The notes under the pieces were generated by a model, which made no database searches, was not told the origin of the DNA, and worked only from the letters and a program-made list of their open reading frames with translations. From the NCBI GenBank assembly GCA_013397435.1, contig VZRG01000525.1, forward strand, positions 62,001 to 126,000: 64,000 bases of DNA, written 5' to 3'. Position numbers and translations under genes: made by a program. This stretch comes from Erythrocercus mccallii (Eukaryota; Chordata; Aves; Passeriformes; Dicruridae). Of the stretch, positions 35,593 to 46,679 are shown piece after piece. Within the stretch, counting starts at the first letter, position 1; each line of letters opens with the position of its first letter.

Positions 35593-37797
35593 CGGTCAAT
35601 ATGCTTCTTCTAGCACCAGCTTTTACTGAATTCTCGCATTAGTCACGATTTCCTTATTGATATCTGTGTCAGGTTCCTGCTCCAGCATCCCCGACGCGCA
35701 CAGAAGCTGCTTTTGCCACATCCACTCCTTTGCTAAAATCCATCATCATTGACTTCTTGCACTCTGACCTATTCACAATTATCCCTTATGTGACTCTTGC
35801 CAAAGCCCTGCTGGGCACAGCCCCAGCAGGCATGAAGACTGCAATTTTAGGGAAGGCTGATTAGTACTGTGGAGAGGTAATTCCCCAGTAAAGTGCCCAG
35901 ATCTAAGCTGATTCTTCTCTGATTTTCCTGAGCCCTCTGCGGATACCTGTGACGTGCGTGATCACATTGGTTTCAGTCACTGACCCCACCATTGCTGATC
36001 TTCCCACCTTTCCCCCTTGCTGTCACACTTGATCCCAGCACCTTCTCCAGGCTGTTCCTTCCCGCTCCATGCTGCAGTGTCACCGCTTCCCTGCTCTGTC
36101 ACTGACCCTTCTGTTTCCTCTTTGGGCTGTTCCCACCTGGCTTCCCCCGCCTCCCACCCGCAGGCAGAAGCCCCTTGAATGTGCTGTGTGTGGTGCCTGT
36201 GTGGAGCTTTCTCTCCTGCTCCAGCCTGCTCCGTGGTGACATGCAGGGCTCTCTGTGCCAGGGATACCGCTCGGAAATGGATTGCTCCGTGCCGTTCTCC
36301 CTCATGCGCCAAAAAGCGCCTTTTGGCGCTTCAATATCGCTTCTCCTTCACCGCTTGATGGTGCTCTTGGACACAGCAATTCTTCACTGTGCTGCAAGAA
36401 GGGCCAGTGCAGCCAGGGTCCTCAAAATCGGCCACTAGCTCTGAGGAGCGTGATTATTCCAGAGCTCAGTTCTAATCTAATCCGCAGCTACGTTCCCATC
36501 TCTAAACAAGATGCTTCCTTTTTTTCTTTTAATGTAGGGAGTAGCATCCTAAATTTTTGCCTGTTTGGGTAAAAGCCTGCTTGCTTCTTTTCCTGTTCTC
36601 TATTCCTTGCTCTCTTGACTGGCTTATTTCCTCCCTATTTGGTCAAACTGTTTTCTTCCATTTCTTATATCCTCTTTTTCTTTTTTTCCCTTTTGTTTCA
36701 CCTCTCAGGTTCTCTTTCCTTCATGTTGCTTTCATCTATCCTTCTCTTCCAGTGCCTTTCCCACATCTCCCAAATGTATTGCCCTGCTTCTATTAGCTTT
36801 TATCTGCTTTTCCTTCCTCCCCTTTTCTCCTGTGGTACTCTCCCTACAGTTCACAATCTTAGGTGTAAAGTCCCAGTAAGTCGTAATAGACACTCAATAT
36901 AATTTTCTTCTTCTTGCCTCTGAAATTCCCAGATCTTGCCTCTCTCTGCTTCTGCTGCACTCTGTCACCTTGCATTAAAGAAACTGAAACAACTCCAAAC
37001 TCATGCTCTTTCCTCATCCTTCCTTATCCCATCTCTGACTTACTAGTGGTGCCGTTGGGAGCAGAAGCATGCCCTGCAGATTAAAAGAGAAGACTCAGAG
37101 AGGGAGCACCTCAGGAAATTTCCTTGTGAATCTGCCAGAGCCACAGAGAGAAACATTTAAACCGAGGTGAAGAAATTCTCCCAAGGAGGCTTGCAGCAAT
37201 TCAAGTGCAAAATTCATGTTGTTGGGTATATGCTCTCAGAAGCAGAGTACTGGGTAGCTTTGGCCATTGCTTTAGGGCTTGAGAATCACCAGTGCCATTG
37301 TAGCTTGAGCTAAGTTTCCTTGTTCACTCTAGAGTAGTGGTTAAAGTCTCTTATGAAATGATAGCAGGCTTCTATCCAAGCCAGAGGTCATACAAGCATA
37401 CTTTAGCCACTCAGGAAAGACAACTTCAATGGGCTTTGAAAATATTGGGTTGGTATGTATGCATGTGAAAGAGAGAATGTAACTTCAACACAATTTTGGA
37501 GAAAGAAGGAAGCTGAAGCACAGCCTGTTCAAGCAGCTGGTAGCCTGACCCTAAGGAAAAGCCTGGAGTTTAATGCTGTAAGCAAAGAAACTCTCTGGCT
37601 TGTTTGATTTCTCTTGCATGGGAGAAAATATCAGTCCATGTATTCTTTGCAAATAAATAAGATATAATAAAAGACTTCTTTCCAGTTCCTGATTCCCCTG
37701 CAACAATTCACAGCTCCCTGAATTTTGGTTAGTGGTATGGAGGGCAGAAGGGAAAATGATGCTATGAATTTTTAAACAAAACATTGGAGCTCTAGAA
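35593..37797. other. Unique DNA: CpG cluster then polypyrimidine-rich stretch
   Basis: Roughly 36060-36450 holds many more CpG dinucleotides than the rest of the window and contains overlapping hairpins at 36306-36331. From about 36520 to 36845 the plus strand is dominated by C and T. Open frames here mirror that composition (Ser/Phe/Leu-rich) and match no protein I know. Confidence 0.5.
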
Positions 37798-37950
37798 ACC
37801 GTGTTTTATCTGTGAATCTCAAAGCAATGTGTAAAGCAAGATTGCTTTCTTCTCCCCATTTTATGGAGAGGAATAATGAGGTCATCCACCGAGGTGAAAG
37901 TTTTGACAAGGGACTTCCCGTAACTCTCAGAAATCAAATTCTTAACCCCT
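37798..37950 (-). mobile_element. MIR SINE
   Basis: On the plus strand, 'ttatctgtgaatctcaaagc' (about 37806) is the reverse complement of the MIR tail 'gctttgagatccacagataa'. 'tctccccattttatggagag' (about 37851) is the reverse complement of the core. Nearly the whole SINE order is visible, which makes this one of the clearer copies. Confidence 0.8.
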
Positions 37951-38499
37951 CTATCCCACCTGCAGTTATGTACCCTGTTGCCTAATGCATTGTTATCACT
38001 CCAAAACCACAGAGAGGGAAGGGTTATCTGCTGGTCAAAGGTGAGGACTCAGCTTTCACTTGGAGCAGTTTTACTGACACCAGTGTGCGCTCTTGAATGA
38101 ATTGTTCAGGTTTCCTTGTCACTTACAGTGATGTAAATAGCAAGTTCTGCTTTGAGGTGTGAGCTCCTGGGTCAGCCCCCAAGCCCACTTCTGAAAGAAC
38201 CCCAGGATTACACCTAGAATTGCCAAAGCTCTTTTGTGGGACAGGACCTCTGCTGCTGTAAAGCATCATGAATGCAATGGAGCTGGTGGGCCAGACTTGC
38301 CATCTATGTGAGGCACCATTACATTTCCTTAATTAGGTCCTTTGTGGTTAAAGCTCGTTTATTTTCTGTAGGAGATGTTTCTAACCCACAATGCTCCCAT
38401 AGCCCTGAAATGCAAGAGACAACCCTCTGGCTGGGATAGGATGTTGTGATTGGATCCCTGTGAGTGAGATCAAAATCAGTCTCTCAGCACTTAGGAAAC

Positions 38500-38605
38500 T
38501 ATTATAATAATATTGACTTAGTGGGGCATTGTGACAATTAGTGAAGGACTGTAATATATTTTGAAACCTGCAGATGACAGTGGGAGAACATAATGATAAT
38601 TTTCC
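38500..38605 (+). mobile_element. MIR SINE tail
   Basis: 'cattgtgacaattagtgaag' and 'tattttgaaacctgcagatg' match the MIR tail ('gttgtgaggattaattcat...gctttgagatcctcagatga') in plus orientation. The element is fragmentary. It lies head-on with a minus-strand MIR tail immediately to its right. Confidence 0.5.
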
Positions 38606-38614
38606 TTCTTCGGT

Positions 38615-38705
38615 TCTTCTGCATATGGATCTCAAAGTATCCCATTAGCATTATTAAACTCCAGAGTTCCCTGTGAGGATGTTAAGTAATTCAATGAATC
38701 CATGG
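38615..38705 (-). mobile_element. MIR SINE tail, opposite orientation
   Basis: 'catatggatctcaaagtatc' is the reverse complement of the MIR tail and is followed by 'ccattagcattattaaac' and 'ccctgtgaggatgttaagta'. These correspond to 'acaaacattaatgaatt' and 'ccctatgaggtaggtaagta' in reverse-complemented MIR. Confidence 0.62.
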
Positions 38706-40514
38706 TCATAGGAATAGTTTTTGATGGTCTCTACACCATACATCATGTTGATTTCCCTCTTTGTTGTAGCACCAGTGATAAATCTCAGGTCCTCTGGTTC
38801 TAAAAGAACAGGCACTTGCCTCTTAAAAATCCCGGAGCATGTCCATTAATTATGATCAGCATGGGAACCATGCATTCCATTTAGCAAACTGTGAGCCCAA
38901 CCAAAAGGCAAGAAGTGACAGTTTCCAGTTGAAGCCAGCGTGCCTTAGCAACCTCCAGTGTCCACCAGCATCATCTCCATTGCAGCTCTGTGAGGGAACT
39001 GCACTTGCATAACCTTGGAGGCAGCCCTGTGTGGGAGAGAGGAGGGACTTCTTGTTCCCTGGAAGAGGGTCCAGGCCTCATTATGTTTGGCTGCTCTTAA
39101 AGAAGAAAAGCAAAGATACCTCAGTGTCTTTGAAACATGAACGCTCGGATTGTGGCTGTTATTAGTGAATTACAAAACATTTATGCAGTTATCTCTGGAA
39201 TCCTGAACTCCTTTTTGTGGGCACCTGCTTTTCCCCTATAACAAAATTGAGCAAGTAGACTCTGGGTTTTGGTGCTCTGAAACACATCTATGTTGGAAAC
39301 TCTATTAGGACAGTGTGACTATCTCCCTTATGTTCTACTTGACAATACAAACCTTATTCAGAGACTCCCCCTACCCCAACCTGCTGCTTTCCCTCAGCTT
39401 AGATCCATTTTCTCCAGAGCTCTTCAGCTAGAGCTGCCTGGCTTCTACAGTGGGACTCTCTTCAAAAGGACACCATCAAATTGTATCAATCCCCACATTG
39501 CGAGCACAGCGAAGGCTCCGCTGTCTGTCCTTGCCAGCCTAAATATAGTCAAAACTCTTGAAAGCTATGAGGAGAACAATGGAATAAAGGTAAATTGAGG
39601 GGATGTTCCTTCCACTCCCTTTTCCCCATGAACGCACATGTCTGTGTTTAAGTGCAACCAGAGAAAACTCTCTGAACTGCTTGGATCTGAACTAGCAACC
39701 ATCACTTCTGTACAAGTGGGGCATCAAGCATGAGGTAATATGTTTTAACATGCCTGGAGTACTGCTGCCTCCTGCCAGGGCTTTCTCAGAAGGCAGGGGG
39801 AATGTGTGGGCTTCAATATTGCTGATCTTACTACCATTTACAATGCTGATATTTAAATAACTGTGAAAGGGAGCTAAGTGGAAGACCTTGCTAGGGTGAC
39901 AGTAGTAATTCTTGTCAGGGCTTCTCTGTACTGTTTTCTGGGGAGTCACATAAACATTTATTTATACATTGTTATGCGTGTCTATGTGTGGATGTGGAAA
40001 AACAGCACATACAGATTAAATAGACAGGTGTGACTCTGGGATGAGAAAGAGGTTCTCTACAGGTGCACAATGAATGCCAAGAGCTTCCAGTACAGCCACA
40101 GTTTCCAGTCTGGGACTCAATTTTTTTTCTTGATTTGAGAGAAATTCGTATTGTTCTCTAGCACAGCAGTTGCACTGTGCAATGCTAGAGTAATGGGGAG
40201 GAAGGAGGAGGTTTTGCTCTCATTTTTGCTTTATACCTTTGCAAATTATGACTAGTAGCCTAGGAACAGGCCTGTTGGAGCTATGAGGTCTTGTCCTGGC
40301 CACTGAGATTTCTCTTCACATGCTCAGAACTGCCCTGAATGAACAGGCAGGGTTGCTGCCTGTTTTACTGTGATCACTGCCTGGCTCAACACACCCCTCA
40401 CATCCCCCAGTGCTCCTGACAATTCAGGGCTGGGGGAGACTGTAGCTGAAGAGGCAAGCAGGAGCAGAGAAGATAAAAATCAGTGGGACACCTAAACCAT
40501 CAAGAGAGCTTATA
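38706..40514. other. Unique non-coding DNA
   Basis: No recognised repeat or exon. The 102-codon plus frame at 39290-39598 has no match I recognise. A T-run lies near 40121. Confidence 0.5.
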
Positions 40515-40715
40515 TCTAATCCCAGCTCTTCCCTTCCCTCCACCAGTGGGCTGCGCAGGCCCAAGCAAATAACTTCCTTTTGCTATGCCTCAGTTTCCCT
40601 GCTAATTAAATGGAGATAATAATGCACCTCTCCCAGGAGAAACGTGGTGAGAGATCAGTCAGTATCTTTAAAGTGCAGTCAGATCCACAGATAAAAGGTG
40701 CTGCAGAAGATCATT
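40515..40715 (+). mobile_element. MIR SINE, nearly full length
   Basis: 'aatcccagctcttcc', 'gcaaataacttccttttgct' and 'tgcctcagtttccctgctaa' are followed by 'aatggagataataatgcacc' and 'agatccacagataaaaggtg'. They reproduce the MIR body, core and tail in plus orientation with normal spacing. This is the best MIR of the window. Confidence 0.9.
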
Positions 40716-41294
40716 GTTAAAAGTCCATAGTGAAACCCCACAAAACCTCCTGAACTGAGCCCTCTTGTCAACCTGGATACTTTCACTGCACCTTTGAAGA
40801 TGAAACTCTGCCGCTTACACTACTTTGCTTCAATTCAGTAGGTTTTAAGAGGCCACAGGGGGACCTGTTAGAGTTAAAATGGATTGAAATTGTCTTTGAG
40901 CCTCTAGAATAATGAGTATTTCCTTTTCTTTACATTTTTGGATCCAGATGAGATGCTGTTCGGTTGCTGTCATTCTGCCAATGTATGCCGTTCCATTGCA
41001 TTGAAACCTGCACTCCTAGGGTCAGGCATTTGCAAGCAGATGAACATTTTTTTGGAAGTACATTAAGCAAAAGAAACTTAGGTAGGAAATTTTAATTACT
41101 TTTAACCTCTAAGCTACATCTTGTTCTCCCCATTATACACCATTTTGATTCCGCATTACACAGATGCTGGCTATTTCTATTATTTGAATTAAGGTGATGA
41201 TCTCCTTGGTATCTGAACACATTTCATTATTATTTTTATTTTATATCTCAGCAGTGCCAAAAGGAGAGGAGAGACCATTAAGATGCTTGAATAA
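40716..41294. other. Unique non-coding DNA between two MIRs
   Basis: AT-rich sequence. At about 41225-41250 'attattatttttattttata' may be the edge of an old MIR-associated repeat, but the match is too simple to call. Confidence 0.4.
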
Positions 41295-41440
41295 GGCCTG
41301 ACTCCCAGGCCTGGCACGGACTTTCTGTGTGAACTTTGGCATGCTGCTATGCTGCCTGTCTTTCTGCTTCATTTTCTCATCTCTGAAATGACACTTCCCT
41401 GCTTTTCAGGGTCAGTGCATTCATTGGTGCAGGTTGGGTC
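41295..41440 (+). mobile_element. MIR SINE
   Basis: 'ggcctggcacggactttctg' and 'tgtgaactttggc' stand for 'ctggcactgacttgctgtgtgaccttgggc'. They are followed by 'tgcttcattttctcatctct' and 'cacttccctgcttttcaggg'. The order and spacing fit a plus-strand MIR. A further old-repeat trace ('gttagatgctgtacagg') follows at about 41488-41505. Confidence 0.82.
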
Positions 41441-42039
41441 TTACAAATATGATACAAAGGGAAAGGCTCTCATTCCTGCCCAGTTGTGTTAGATGCTGTA
41501 CAGGCCTCCATGAGGCTGTGCCCCTGCCTTGCAGATGAATGTGATGGTAACCTACCAAAGATTTGTGAAAAGAGGGAAAGATGCAATTCTTTTGTACCAT
41601 AGGAAGTGAGACTAAGTTAAAACACAGAGAAGCATCATGATATGAAGGAAGATGAAGCCCTTTAAAGGGCTGCTTGGAGGTATGATGGGGCTTCTCTCCA
41701 CAGGGCTTTAAGGTCAATTTTTATCTGAACTGCCTTTGTTGCAAGAGATTGTGCTCCTGGATGTAGGGAGAGACTCAATATCATCTGTGTGCTTTTTGGA
41801 TTTTTAAAATTCCTGATTACGATGGGGGTTTCCTCTAGAAGTGAAGCTAAGAATTAAATGGTATTTCAACCTCTCTTTTGATTTGTGGAATGCTAAAATA
41901 TTTTGGGGGGCAGGGTTTGAGATGCTTTAGGAACCACGTGTTTGGCAGGCTTCTCTGCAGCGTAAGTGAACCCTCTGAATAAAGATAACCTTCAGAAATA
42001 GCCTGTGATCTCTCCTTACTGCTGTACTAGTACCTAACC

Positions 42040-42120
42040 TAAGCTCACCTTACTCTGAGCAACCTGTTGGACTAAATGGCCTGCGATGGTCTTGTCCATC
42101 CCAAGTTATCCTATGAGCCT
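42040..42120 (+). mobile_element. CR1 LINE extreme 3' end
   Basis: 'tgagcaacctgttggactaa' followed by 'atggcctgcgatggtc' and 'catcccaagttatcctatga' matches the last 70-80 bp of CR1 ('ttggactagatgatct...ccttccaacc...tctatga'). Only the tail survives, the typical product of severe 5' truncation. Confidence 0.75.
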
Positions 42121-42214
42121 TTGGTTCACTTTGCTGCTGGGAATTCCGAGGGGTGATGCAGATTCAGCCGTACCCCTTACATTTATAGAGAGAACCAAAC
42201 TGAGGAGGGTTTAT

Positions 42215-42440
42215 CTCCACTACAAAAATCACAGAAAATCTGACTGGAAGGGCTCTCTGGAGATCACACAATCCAGCTTCTCTGGCACCATCACCAACGT
42301 GAGATCAGATCGGCTGCAGTTTTGTTGAGCTGAGTCTTGAAAGAGTCCAGGAAGAGCCAAGAAGAGAGATCCCACTATCTGATCTGCTCTGCAACTTGGT
42401 AGCTGAAAGAAAGCTTACCAAAAGTCACTAGGCATGCACT
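42215..42440 (-). mobile_element. CR1 LINE 3' end, older copy
   Basis: Plus-strand text runs 'tcacagaaaatctgactgga', 'ctctggagatcacacaatcc', 'gtcttgaaagagtccagg', 'gagatcccactatctgatct'. This is the reverse-complemented CR1 3' UTR ('cacagaatcactgggttggaagg', 'ctctggagatcatctagtcc'). The copy is minus-strand and much more diverged than the one at 24224-24475. It sits about 95 bp from the plus-strand CR1 tail, so the two are tail-to-tail. Confidence 0.85.
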
Positions 42441-44670
42441 CTTTTTTGACATTTAACACGAACAAAGTTCACTACTGGGACCCTGCTCTTAGCCAAAAGC
42501 CCTCCTTCCTGCAACTTCCACATGACTTCCCAGTTCAAATCTAAGATTAATCTTGATAATCCATGCTGGTGATATCATGAAAAGTCCATTTAAGACAGAA
42601 GAGCCTGGCCAAAATGACAAAACCCATATGCTGCAGTCTTTTGCAATGATCTTGATGTTTTTCATACTTGTTCCAATGTCTTCTTTCCATATGAGCAAGC
42701 TGGTTGTTTGTTGCCTCTGGACAATGCAGCCACTGATATTTTCTGCCAGCCAAGTCTTCCCACTGCAGTCTCATGAAACATGCCCTCATTGGCAGCAGGT
42801 TACAGGCTTCCACCTGTGAGCCAAGGGCTTGTGGCAGATGGGTCTGAATGCAAAGTTTGGTTTTGGATTCAGTTCTGCAACTGAACAGTTTGAGATGGAG
42901 TCAAACACAGGGCTTTTTTTTTTTTTTTGATCTTTCTTTTTCTCTTCTGCTACACTTGCAGCTGAAGTTGGGCTAATTCAAAGCTGAGCTCCCTGTTGGC
43001 CAGATCTCTGGCTGAAATTTTGCGGCAAGCGACACAGATCTGGAGAAGAATCATTTCCAAACCAAATCAAAGTTGGATGCAACTGAGTAGCTGCCAGGTG
43101 AAGCTACTGAGAGGCTAGAGGAGACTCAATTCAGGCATCGATGAACAGGTGAAATACTAAGCTTGCCTTCCTTATGTTGATAACTTGAGTCGGTGCCTAA
43201 ACTTATGAGTGACTGGGAAATGGCATTGTATTGAAAGCTCAAGACTTTTGCATGTGTCTTTACACTGTGAAATATGCCACAGTTTGTTCAGCTCCTCTCC
43301 AGTCTTTCCAGTATCTAAGCACGTATGCCTTTCCCTCTGTGCCCCTTCCCTCCCCTTTTTGCAAGGCATGGCAGAAAACAACACAGGGAAATTTTGCAAA
43401 AGCTATTTCAAGTCAGTAATTTGCTAAGTGCTCGGAACTTGTCGCTTTTTTTTCCTATGTTAAGTAATTTATAAATAAAAATAAATTCACACTCACTCTA
43501 ATATTTGCTTGTTCTTGAGTTCTATTGGCGAGATGTGTGAAAATTGCCTGATGGTTGCGATCACTTGCAAAAGCAAAGTTACAGGGAGTAATTACGGATG
43601 GTATTATAGAACAGAAGGATAATTTGATCTAAAAATTCGATCTAAAGCTCTCGTGCGGGGATGTATTTCTCTGGGAGAAGAGTTTGTAAAGGAAAAGAGA
43701 AAAAAAATGGCGTGGATGTGAGCTGCAGAAAAGCAATTATTCTCTCCTAATACAGGAACACAGTGTGCTTGGCTCAGGAGAGGTATGAAATACAAGAGAA
43801 AGAAGGGGCTATAAGGAGGAGCCTTTATGCATCCCAGCAGGGTTACTCAGGAAGGTTATTCAGAAAGTGTTGGGAAGACACAAACTCCTGAGCCCAGCGG
43901 GACAAAATGGATGTGAAAGGGAGGATACACAGCACTGTGTGGGAGGAAGGTGTGTTGACCTTTTAATCGGGAACATGTCTAGGATGCAGGTCTAAGATCT
44001 GCTTGAGGTCCCTGCCCTGTCCACAACAGAGATCAGATGAGGTAAGAGGTTCCCAGGTATGTGAGGCAAGGGCCAGGAAAATCTGACTTTTGGCAACCCT
44101 CAAAGCTCCCTGAAAGCCTTTAAGACAAAAGCAAAGGAGCAGAATTTTCTAGCTTTGGTCTTCTAAGCACTTCTCTGGGATGCAGAAACACTCTCAGAGG
44201 ATACCCCTTTCTATTTAGGGTCACCATTATTCTCTTGAGATTTACCAAGGATTGGTGAAGCCACATGATTTTCCCCCACACAATGGCTTCATTTCCCTCC
44301 CTTTCTGTGTGTAGCCCCATAGTCACAGCAAGGTTGGCCTGTGGTCTCTGGAGAAAGCATCTCCCATCACCTGCCCTTGTCTTGCACTTACAGATGGCCA
44401 CCTTTGGGTAAGTCTTGTCCCATGGAAACAGACGTGTACGAGGCATTGCAAAGCGTATACTGTGAGTGATTTTTATTATCAGCAAATATGTTCCACTCCC
44501 CTGCCTGACCTCCAACACTGAGGTCCCAGAGGGCAGCAGCTGCCTTGATGCACATCCATGTTTCAAACACTCAGAGAAGTGCCAGTTCCCCACAGGCACT
44601 CACCAGGTTAATGGCAACATACAGCTCTGCTCACAGCTAACAAGATTTATACACAGGCTAATGACTGCAT
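42441..44670. other. Unique non-coding DNA
   Basis: Contains a T15 run (42914-42928) and a candidate tiny exon-like site at 44394-44407. At 43430-43660 CpGs persist in AT-rich sequence, and an 8-bp direct repeat GATCTAAA occurs at 43626-43633 and 43639-43646. No gene is recognised. Confidence 0.5.
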
Positions 44671-44766
44671 GTTTTCACTTTAATCAACACACAAATCGCC
44701 CTTTTATTATTGTGGTCGGGTTTTTTTAACTCCAATTTAATTTATAATTTAATTATGCTCCAGATT
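44671..44766 (+). repeat. Copy 1 of an unidentified ~95-bp repeated element
   Basis: The first 46 bp share 40 identical positions with 46876-46921. The remainder ('aattatgctccaga' at its end) also aligns with small gaps. Identity over the whole is roughly 80 percent, counted by eye. I do not recognise the family. It is AT-rich. Strand is given only relative to copy 2, and both copies read in the same direction. Confidence 0.8.
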
Positions 44767-45007
44767 GTAATTGTTGATATAATCCACATCTCTAATTCCA
44801 TGTTCGCTTTGTGCTGCACCCTAACCTTTCAGCGAGGGGCCCAAGGAGTGCAATGAGTGAGTCAGTGTACAGGGCTGGAATCAGCTCTTGATCTGAGCAC
44901 AAAGAAACTCATTTGATGGCCTCAGGCTGATCTGCCTGTGGAGCCCTGTGTCATTTCCACGTTTCTCTGTGCCCCACACTAGAAATCACATGCCGGGAAG
45001 GGAGAAG
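44767..45007. other. Unique non-coding spacer
   Basis: Sequence between the repeated element and a CR1 scrap. Nothing is recognised. Confidence 0.4.
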
Positions 45008-45060
45008 ATCACAGAATCATTTAAGCTGGAAAAGACTTTTAAGATCTGGAGCTTTCAAGA
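45008..45060 (-). mobile_element. Short CR1 LINE 3' end scrap
   Basis: 'gatcacagaatcatttaagc' and 'tggaaaagacttttaagatc' match the reverse complement of the terminal 50 bp of CR1 ('gatcttaagggtcttttccaacc...attctgtga'). Beyond about 45060 the resemblance is lost. Confidence 0.75.
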
Positions 45061-46414
45061 ATCCAATTTGGTAGCTGAACATGTTAACCATCTTCTCCCT
45101 CCTGCCTTAATTTTGTTCCCCTCATTAAATGTCACCACTCTGACAGCTGAGCTTTGGCAGGAGATTGTGTGAGCTCTCCTGACCCTATTCAGCGCAAAAG
45201 AAATTAGCTAAGCTTAAATTACTTTTCAGCGTAGAGGACAATAGTGCAGAAATGAGTGGACTCACAAGACTTAACCATGCTCTGAAGTTCAGATTGCTCA
45301 GAAGCCTGCGGGTGTATACCATGAAGTCCACAGAAGTTGAACTTTGGTTGTAGCTAACACGATGTCGAAGACAATATTCCTTTTCACATGCATATGGGCA
45401 GTGATATTTCTGAATGTGCCATTTTTGTCAAGGCACCTTACCCTTAGCCATGAGTAGCTAAAGTGTCAAAATACCATTTTTTATATGAGGCGCTGAGCGA
45501 TACTTGAACATCACATTAGTGGAAATGTGTTAAGTAATGAGGCTTTGAGGGTATTTTTTACCTGAGCCCAGGTTTCAGTGTGGCAGTGATGTGGCTTCTT
45601 AGCAAGAAACTCAGAGCTGGTGTGAGGAGCCCAGGGCTGGGGGAGCAGGGGACTGCAAGACAGGGCCATTGGCAGGGCTGGTTTTGGGCAAACCAGGTCT
45701 TGGGTAATGAAATATGGATGTCTTGAAGGTTCATCTTTCTCAAATGGCTGCCCTTATTTGTCTTGAACCATGTGTAAATTTTACTTGTCAAGGACCTGAG
45801 TGCCATTCTTGGGAGAGCCCCAGCTTTCTTACTGTGTTTGGACCCATCCTTTCTCATCAGCGGGGACAACAGGCAGTGGCTCCCTGGCAGAGCTGAGGTT
45901 GGCACATAAATTGCTGCTGTGCATACCTTGATATAATTGTCTAGCACATCGTAGTAAAAAAAAACAACTAAGGAGCATTTATAGCATATTTCTGTTCTTT
46001 AGGTAAAACTAGGAAATGTGAATACCGTTTAACTCTCTCAGCCTGTAAATTCACACAAAGAAAAATATAAAGCAGAATCAAAGAGAGTGACAGATTCCCT
46101 GGGAAGTCTCCTAGCCAGGAGATCACTTCCCTTGCTCCCTGTGAACGATTGCTTTATGGGGTGCATTGAAGTCTGATCAAGAGCTCTTGACTGATACAAA
46201 CTGACGTTGGGTACAAATGCTGTATTAATGTGTGACAAGAGAAGTGAACAGAAAATGCCCTAAGTATAGCCCCTGGCTGTATGTGTGTGATGTTGGCTGC
46301 TCGATCCTTTGGGGTACCTACACAGGTAGAAAGCCCTACCTTCATTGAGTTGGCTGGTCAGCTGCTCAGAGGGATCTGAGATATATTCTCATGCAAGATT
46401 AGAAGGGATAATTT
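45061..46414. other. Unique non-coding DNA
   Basis: No recognised element. The 129-codon minus frame at 45558-45947 has no family I know. Confidence 0.5.
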
Positions 46415-46555
46415 CAGCAGTGTACATTTCCTGGTGGCATATCCCCATTCCCAAAACAGGGCAGCTTCTTCTTTCATCAAGGTCACACAACTAGTTTCAA
46501 GACCCAGACCACGAGGACCAGTGGGCCTGGAAAATCTTCCTACCACAGGAAAATG
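46415..46555 (-). mobile_element. MIR SINE remnant
   Basis: 'tcaaggtcacacaactagtt' is the reverse complement of the MIR segment 'ctagctgtgtgaccttgg'. The flanking 'ccccattcccaaaacaggg' and 'caagacccagacc' fit the neighbouring MIR blocks loosely. The ends are approximate. Confidence 0.55.
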
Positions 46556-46679
46556 TGAAGGGTTCTTCCCCTAGAGTTGTCTCAGCCTGGACCTGCCTGA
46601 ACCTCTCTGGGGGTGCCACTGTGGGAAGAGTTGGTGGTGGATTTTTGCCTCTCTACTTACTTCCCTACGCTCCTTTATG

